A stretch of DNA of 9,599 nt from Caldifarciminota bacterium 4484_100. Lineage in GTDB: Bacteria > Hydrothermota > Tepidihabitantia > SM23-42. The notes under the pieces were generated by a model, which was not told the DNA's origin, searched no databases, and worked only from the letters and a program-made list of their open reading frames with translations. The stretch covers positions 1 through 9,599 of the forward strand of contig MUKB01000047.1 of assembly GCA_002049785.1 (NCBI GenBank). The letters run 5' to 3'. This document shows positions 5,839-9,599 of this stretch, in pieces. The stretch's first letter is position 1, and each line of letters opens with the position of its first letter. A program made the position numbers and the translations under genes.

Positions 5839-6373
5839 AGAGAAGGCGCGGATTGACCGAATCATAAAGTCCCGGGTGCGCCGCATTCACATCACATCCC
5901 GGCTTGATGTGCAGGAAGGTGAAAGTATTGCAGTCCAGGGTGTCTGTCTTACCATCGCTCAAAAGGATAAGAAAGGCTTTGTTGTTGAAGCGATGGCACA
6001 GACAGAAACCGATACAACCCTGAACCTGTGGCAGGCAGGCGATTATGTGAACCTTGAACGTGCCCTGCGTCTTGGTGACCGTCTCGGAGGACATATTCTC
6101 CTGGGCCATATTGATGAGGTGGCAAAACTGATTCGCATTCGGGCAAATGAATACTACTTCCAGATAAAAAGGGACAATGTGCGATATCTGGTTCCAAAAG
6201 GTTCAATCGGAGTCGACGGTGTGAGCCTGACGATTTCTAAATACAATAATAATCTATTCTCGGTCTCCCTGATCCCCTATACTCTCAAACAAACCACCCT
6301 GGGTAGCCTCAAGACTGGGATGAAGGTCAATATCGAATACGACTATCTGACAAAAATCTTAGCCCGAGATTAA
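5819..6373 (+). CDS. ribE: Riboflavin synthase, alpha subunit
   Basis: A 184-residue two-barrel lumazine-binding protein that dismutates two 6,7-dimethyl-8-ribityllumazine molecules to riboflavin. It starts with the family-typical MFTGIIEE. Barrel 1 carries GVCLTI at 41-46 (C43 is the conserved cysteine) and ends in VNLERALRLGDRLGGH at 77-92 with GHID at 96-99. Barrel 2 carries GVDGVSLTI at 131-139 and SLIPYT at 150-155, where Tyr replaces the common His of IPHT. The start at 5819 is chosen because it begins the conserved MFTG. The gene overlaps ribD by 20 nt and the convergent rrf2-type gene by 4 nt. No lumazine synthase or GTP cyclohydrolase gene is in the window. Confidence 0.95.
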   Translation: MFTGIIEEKARIDRIIKSRVRRIHITSRLDVQEGESIAVQGVCLTIAQKDKKGFVVEAMAQTETDTTLNLWQAGDYVNLERALRLGDRLGGHILLGHIDEVAKLIRIRANEYYFQIKRDNVRYLVPKGSIGVDGVSLTISKYNNNLFSVSLIPYTLKQTTLGSLKTGMKVNIEYDYLTKILARD

Positions 6374-6795
6374 GTTTTCTCGTCCATACACCACCGGGTC
6401 TTTTTCAAATCCTCTAAAGTAAGGTTCTCGAATGTCTTTCTAATCGCGTCTCCCAATCTTGCCCAGAGCGCACGACTCGGGCAGTTGTCAATCAGGGAAC
6501 AGATATCAGGGTTATCCAGACAGTCAACCGGTGCAAAAGAACCTTCGAGAAGTTTATAGACATCAATGATCTTTATCTCCTCAGGAGGTTTAGCAAGATA
6601 ATATCCTCCCTTAAAACCCCTTGTCGCGCGAATCATCCCGGCATTCTTCAGTGAAATCACAATCTGTTCTAAATATTTTTTTGAAATCTTCTCGCACTCA
6701 GCAATATCCTTGAGGAGCAAAGGACCTTTCTCGTATTTCATTGCAAGGTCAACCAATAACCTCAAACCATAACGGAATCTCGATGATATTTTCAT
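6370..6795 (-). CDS. Rrf2-family transcriptional regulator
   Basis: A 141-residue winged-helix regulator beginning with the family-typical MKISSRFRYGLRLLVDLA. The recognition region with SKKYLEQIVISLKNAGMI and GFKGGYYLA spans about 38-68. Three cysteines at 92, 99 and 105 match the place where IscR, NsrR and RsrR hold an Fe-S cluster; spacing is C-x6-C-x5-C against C-x5-C-x5-C in IscR. A cluster-sensing role (iron-sulfur, NO or redox) is thus likely but unproven, and its targets are unknown. The ATG overlaps the stop of the transporter gene (ATGA), with AAGGAGG 5 nt upstream, so it is the last gene of that operon. The stop codon shares TTAA with the ribE stop. Confidence 0.9.
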   Translation of the reverse strand: MKISSRFRYGLRLLVDLAMKYEKGPLLLKDIAECEKISKKYLEQIVISLKNAGMIRATRGFKGGYYLAKPPEEIKIIDVYKLLEGSFAPVDCLDNPDICSLIDNCPSRALWARLGDAIRKTFENLTLEDLKKTRWCMDEKT

Positions 6796-7991
6796 ATTGC
6801 CCTCCTTGAATCTCTTTTGATTTTAAAAAAATCGGAAAGAGATAAAAGTAGTATCCCTGAAATCATTGCCAGCCCAGAACCGACATAAAGTGCGGTCTGA
6901 AAACCGAACTTCTGCCAGAGAAACCCCATCAAAAGGTTTGCTGGTAGTAAAGTCAACCCCAGAATTGCATAATAGACACCAAACGCAGTGGCCCTGATTT
7001 CAGCATCCGTAAGGTCGGCAACAAAGGCACGCTGGTTACCCACGGTAAAACCATAATAGAGACCATAGATGCCAAAGATTAACCAGACCAGAAGCGGTTT
7101 ATGGGTCAGGGCAAGGCCTGCATAGGTTCCAGAGAAGATGAACAGACCAAAAAAGATTGTCTTAACACGCCCAATCCGATCCGATATGATTCCGGCAGGA
7201 TATGACCACAGAAAATATGCGGTATTGAAGACAAGCCAGAGCAGGGGAATTGTTGCTGGCTGCACCCCAATCTCCTGGGCCCTCAATAGTAAAAATGCAT
7301 CTGAGGAATTCCCTAAGGTGAATAGAACCATTATCAGAAGGAAGAGTTTAAATTTTCTGCTCAATCTGTTGAATGAGAATCTGAATACCTTTTTTGTCTG
7401 AGGAACGATCTCCTTTATTCCAAAAATAATCAAACCGACTGCAATCAGCCCGGGTATAAATGCTGCGCCGAAAAGAATGCGATAGTTCTGTTTAAACAGA
7501 CCGATAATTATAAATGCAGTCAGAGGACCCAGGACAGCGCCAAGGGTATCTGCAGCACGATGAAACCCATAGGTTCGACCCCAGAATTTCCTGGGTGCGG
7601 AATCTGAAATCAAGGCATCGCGCGGGGCGGTCCTTATCCCCTTACCAAAACGGTCTGCGAATCGCACCAAAAGAACATGCCAGCCCATAGTTGCCAGGGC
7701 AAGCAACGGTTTGACAAATGCGGATAATGTATAACCGATGAGAATAAACAACTTTCTCTTTCGAAAGCGGTCCGAGATATACCCTGAGAACGACTTCAGA
7801 ATACTGGCGGTTGCTTCAGCGATCGCCTCAATCAATCCGATAAAGAGTGGTTGAGCTTTCAAGACATCCTTCAGGAACAATGGAATCACAGGATAGGCCA
7901 TCTCTGTAGAGAGGTCGGTGAACATACTGACCAGTCCAAGAAAAATGATGTTCCTACTTAACCATCTCCTTTTTTCTTCGCGAAGCTCCAT
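6792..7991 (-). CDS. MFS transporter
   Basis: A 399-residue inner-membrane protein of major-facilitator length with about twelve hydrophobic segments. The motif-A loop GYISDRFRKRK lies at 70-80 between segments 2 and 3 and recurs as GIISDRIGRVK at 267-277 in the second half. Residues 22-32 hold the MFTDLSTEM signature, and 113-130 the DRFGKGIRTAPRDALI stretch, both common in a broad bacterial MFS subgroup. Substrate cannot be assigned; drug, metabolite or metal-complex export are all possible. The start ATG lies 1 nt after the stop of the upstream gene without a clear Shine-Dalgarno sequence, pointing to translational coupling. The Rrf2-type gene overlaps its 3' end by 4 nt and may regulate it. 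Confidence 0.9.
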   Translation of the reverse strand: MELREEKRRWLSRNIIFLGLVSMFTDLSTEMAYPVIPLFLKDVLKAQPLFIGLIEAIAEATASILKSFSGYISDRFRKRKLFILIGYTLSAFVKPLLALATMGWHVLLVRFADRFGKGIRTAPRDALISDSAPRKFWGRTYGFHRAADTLGAVLGPLTAFIIIGLFKQNYRILFGAAFIPGLIAVGLIIFGIKEIVPQTKKVFRFSFNRLSRKFKLFLLIMVLFTLGNSSDAFLLLRAQEIGVQPATIPLLWLVFNTAYFLWSYPAGIISDRIGRVKTIFFGLFIFSGTYAGLALTHKPLLVWLIFGIYGLYYGFTVGNQRAFVADLTDAEIRATAFGVYYAILGLTLLPANLLMGFLWQKFGFQTALYVGSGLAMISGILLLSLSDFFKIKRDSRRAI

Positions 7992-7992
7992 T

Positions 7993-8382
7993 CTATCTAT
8001 ACAGATACAGAGTCAATGTTTCAACCTCAGACCAGATCTTAGGAATCCAGAGTTGGGTCGCCCAGTCTGGATTCTTTGTGCTGTCAACATATATCTGAAC
8101 AAACTCTCCTTCCATTGTCGTCGTTCCATAACAGACACTATCCATCTCAAAGAAACCTGCAAGCGAATCGACTGTCCTTGTCGTGGTTTCTCGAATCCGA
8201 TATTTATGAGTATTATCGGGGTCTAAATCTTTGATCTGAAGTAAGATGCTATTCACACCCAAAGAATCTTCAGCACTCTTTAAAAAACCATAAAGGTGAC
8301 AGAAATATGGTTCACCCTGCTCCTGGGTGCAGTTAAAGATAAAAACCGAGAAAAAAATAGCTATCGTTAATGCCTTCTTCAT
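7993..8382 (-). CDS. Small exported protein, probable lipoprotein
   Basis: A 129-residue protein of no recognised family. The N-terminus MKKALTIAIFFSVFIFNC is a short basic and hydrophobic signal with Cys18 as possible lipid anchor; the -3 to -1 residues (Ile-Phe-Asn) are a poor lipobox, so plain secretion or an anchor by the helix is possible. The rest alternates strands (around GFLKSAEDSLGVNSILLQI and DSLAGFFEMDSVCYG), reminiscent of a carboxypeptidase-regulatory-like beta sandwich. Two further cysteines lie at 28 and 84. The ATG at 8382 is preferred over the in-frame GTG at 8388 because GAGG lies 5 nt before it, while the GTG is part of that site. First gene of the operon with the transporter and Rrf2-type regulator. 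Confidence 0.7.
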   Translation of the reverse strand: MKKALTIAIFFSVFIFNCTQEQGEPYFCHLYGFLKSAEDSLGVNSILLQIKDLDPDNTHKYRIRETTTRTVDSLAGFFEMDSVCYGTTTMEGEFVQIYVDSTKNPDWATQLWIPKIWSEVETLTLYLYR

Positions 8383-8396
8383 ATTCACCTCAGTAA

Positions 8397-8424
8397 ATTA
8401 TAAAGATTATCCTTGAAAAGTCAA
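8397..8424 (-). promoter_or_regulatory. Promoter of the lipoprotein-transporter-regulator operon
   Basis: On the minus strand TTGACT (8419-8424), 16 bp, TATAAT (8397-8402), 14 nt before the ATG at 8382. A start point near 8390 leaves a leader of about 8 nt that just holds GAGGTGAAT. Its -35 box directly abuts that of the opposite promoter. Confidence 0.75.
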
Positions 8425-8426
8425 GG
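8411..8426. promoter_or_regulatory. Palindrome across two abutting -35 boxes, possible operator
   Basis: CCTTGA-AAAG-TCAAGG is a perfect 6-bp inverted repeat. The plus -35 box (8413-8418) and minus -35 box (8419-8424) fill its centre edge to edge. A dimeric regulator, or one polymerase excluding another, would control both directions; the encoded Rrf2 protein is one candidate. The symmetry arises partly from two similar -35 boxes facing each other. Confidence 0.5.
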
Positions 8427-8440
8427 GAAATGAGTATAAT
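8413..8440 (+). promoter_or_regulatory. Promoter of the glycosyltransferase gene, probably leaderless
   Basis: TTGAAA (8413-8418), 16 bp, TATAAT (8435-8440), then 7 nt to the ATG at 8448. That puts the start point at the ATG itself. It also rules out the in-frame ATG at 8430, which lies upstream of the -10 box. Confidence 0.75.
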
Positions 8441-8447
8441 TTCCGCA

Positions 8448-8657
8448 ATGAGAATTCTCGTTTTATCTGTGCCTGTAGGTTCAGGTCATATTAAGGCAGC
8501 CGGAGCAGTGGAACAGGCTTTAACAAGATTAACTCCGAAGGCGCAGATAAGGTCTGAGAACTGCTTTCACCCGAATATATCCTCTGCACCCACTTTTCAC
8601 CAGGATACTTCTCCGCTCTATATAAAGAAAGATATCGATACAAACTCGGTATCGTAA
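8448..8657 (+). pseudogene. MGDG-synthase-like glycosyltransferase, N-terminal fragment
   Basis: Residues 1-40 match the start of diacylglycerol glucosyl/galactosyltransferase-type (GT28) enzymes: the first strand MRILVLSVPV, the glycine loop GSGH at 11-14 and the helix KAAGAVEQAL, up to ENCF at 37-40. After that codon (8565-8567) the frame leaves the family sequence and runs 29 more codons to TAA at 8655-8657. The family sequence resumes at once in the +2 shifted frame, but about 75-90 residues further on. This is therefore an internal deletion that also broke the frame, not a single-base slip. The fragment cannot act alone, as it lacks the nucleotide-sugar site. Confidence 0.75.
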
Positions 8658-9370
8658 TAACCGACTACTACATCCATCCCCATTGGGTGAATAAAGAGAT
8701 TGACCACTACTTTATTCCCCATGAATCATTAATTGACCAGCTCCTATCCTATGGTCCAAGCAGAAATCAGATTTACCCATTCGGTATCCCTGTAGGCCAG
8801 GAGCTTGAGACGGAGATTGATAAGGACAAGGCGCGAAAGAGTTTTGGTTTGGAAAAAAATCGCATCTGTGCTGTGGTTATGGGAAGCAGGGTATTTGGAG
8901 GAGAATGGTTCAGTCTGGTTCAGAAGATTGTCGATTTCGATTACGACCTTCTTGTCTTATGTGGTGAAAATAGTTCCGCGCGAAAAAAGATTGAAAGGTT
9001 AAGAGGTCGGGCAAACCTGAAAACATACGGAATGATAAAAAATATCTATGACCTGTTAAGTATATGCGATATCCTAATTACCAAGGCTGGTGGTATTACC
9101 ACCACCGAGGCAACCAAGGTTGGACCCTGTCTGCTATTTGCCAATTCAATCGTTGGTCTTGAGGATAAGAATGAAGACTTCTTTATCCGACATAATGCCG
9201 CACGAAGATTGAACAACAAAAATGCTAAATCAACATTGTCCGATCTACTGAATAGTCCTGAAAAGATGTCTGAAATGAGAAAAAATTTAAGAAACCTTGC
9301 CAAGAAGAACTCTGCCCAGAATATTGCAAATGTAATTTTTAAATCCCTCAATGGACAGAGAGGAATTTGA
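8558..9370 (+). pseudogene. MGDG-synthase-like glycosyltransferase, C-terminal fragment
   Basis: This frame opens after TGA at 8555-8557 and picks up the family sequence at SPEYILCTHFSPGYF, then ITDYYIHPHWVNKEIDHYF, the end of the acceptor domain. The nucleotide-sugar domain follows: FGIPV, AVVMGS with a glycine-rich loop, LVLCGEN, and the UDP-sugar site ITKAGGITTTEA near 9079-9114 with the acidic GLEDKNEDF stretch after it. All are intact, so decay is recent or the break is an assembly fault. The only in-frame starts are alternative codons such as GTG at 8687. It ends at TGA 9368-9370; the next gene starts inside it. Confidence 0.75.
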
Positions 9371-9528
9371 AAAGATTGTCCGGGAGGAGATAAAAACTCT
9401 TCCCAAAATTTTTCGCACTGAGCCATAATGAAGAAGAACTGAAAGAATGGATAAGGCGGGTCCTGATTCACGAAATCGGCCATTATTTTGGATTTAAAGA
9501 AGAAGACCTAAGAAGGGCAGGATATTAA
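9351..9528 (+). pseudogene. Zincin-like metallopeptidase (DUF1025-type), internally deleted and frameshifted
   Basis: From ATG 9351 the frame reads MDREEFEKIVREEIKTLPKIF, the typical start of the small PF06262 metallopeptidase family, then stops at TAA 9426-9428. In the +1 shifted frame from about 9418 the family's C-terminal part follows: EEELKEWIRRVLIHEIGHYF with the zinc motif HEIGH at 9469-9483, then FKEEDLRRAGY and TAA at 9526-9528. The middle of these roughly 120-residue proteins, about 60-70 residues including the usual LGLYQG-type stretch, is absent. The start overlaps the glycosyltransferase 3' end by 20 nt. Function of the family is poorly known. Confidence 0.75.
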
Positions 9529-9567
9529 GGTTAAAGTTCCTTTTTTGCTGATTCGCTGAGAATTCTA

Positions 9568-9599
9568 ATGACCATAGGTTCTTTCATTATCGTTGAAAT
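9568..9599 (+). CDS. Start of a gene cut by the window edge, possibly thymidylate kinase
   Basis: ATG at 9568 opens a frame MTIGSFIIVE that runs off the window. Thymidylate kinases typically begin with a short strand of the form FIVxEGIDGxGK, so FIIVE just before the cut would fit; only ten residues are visible and the P-loop itself is outside. No Shine-Dalgarno sequence or clear promoter of the local type is seen before it. Confidence 0.3.
   Translation, partial: MTIGSFIIVE

Noticed and set aside
5681..6206. Minus-strand open frames opposite ribD and ribE
   Set aside because: They are antisense to strongly conserved riboflavin genes, with no promoter or family resemblance.
8383..8388. GTG at 8388 as start of the small exported protein
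   Set aside because: It falls within the GAGGTGA Shine-Dalgarno sequence; ATG at 8382 gives a standard signal-peptide start.
8430..8447. ATG at 8430 as start of the glycosyltransferase
   Set aside because: It lies upstream of and overlaps the -10 box region; the conserved start MRILVLS begins at 8448.

Overview
The window looks like chromosomal DNA from a bacterium, probably an uncultured, possibly thermophilic, candidate-phylum lineage. This placement is inference. It rests on a nucleotidyltransferase/CDP-alcohol phosphatidyltransferase fusion of the inositol-phosphate (DIPP synthase) type, a hydrogenase-maturation HypE, what looks like a scrap of a FlgD/type A sorting-type surface domain, and dispersed palindromic repeats of the kind seen in FCB/WOR-3-like genomes. 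No tRNA, rRNA, CRISPR array or transposase was seen.

Layout. Minus strand, 1-2120: the fusion gene (running off the left edge) lies downstream of rlmN. A consensus promoter sits in the last codons of rlmN. From 2121 to 2790 there is no intact gene; the stretch holds two degenerate copies of a palindromic repeat block, a GC-rich hairpin and the probable C-terminal remnant of a surface-protein domain. Plus strand, 2791-6373: a FemAB/GNAT-like transferase abuts hypE. Then, from a promoter overlapping the hypE stop codon, come ribD and ribE of riboflavin biosynthesis, overlapping by 20 nt. Minus strand, 6370-8382: a probable lipoprotein, an MFS transporter and an Rrf2-type regulator form one operon, tail to tail with ribE. 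Plus strand, from 8448: a broken MGDG-synthase-like glycosyltransferase, a broken HExxH metallopeptidase, and the first codons of what may be thymidylate kinase.

Two patterns stand out. First, six promoters share one architecture: TTGnnn, exactly 16 bp, perfect TATAAT. At rlmN, the FemAB-like gene, ribD and the glycosyltransferase the ATG follows the -10 box by only 5-9 nt with no Shine-Dalgarno sequence, which predicts leaderless mRNAs. Genes inside operons use Shine-Dalgarno sequences or stop/start coupling instead. The 8382/8448 promoters are divergent, with abutting -35 boxes inside a palindrome. Second, three genes (the fusion gene, the glycosyltransferase and the metallopeptidase) each lack a conserved internal block of roughly 40 to 90 codons while both flanks remain well conserved. 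This is either real deletion or an assembly fault; the sequence alone cannot decide.
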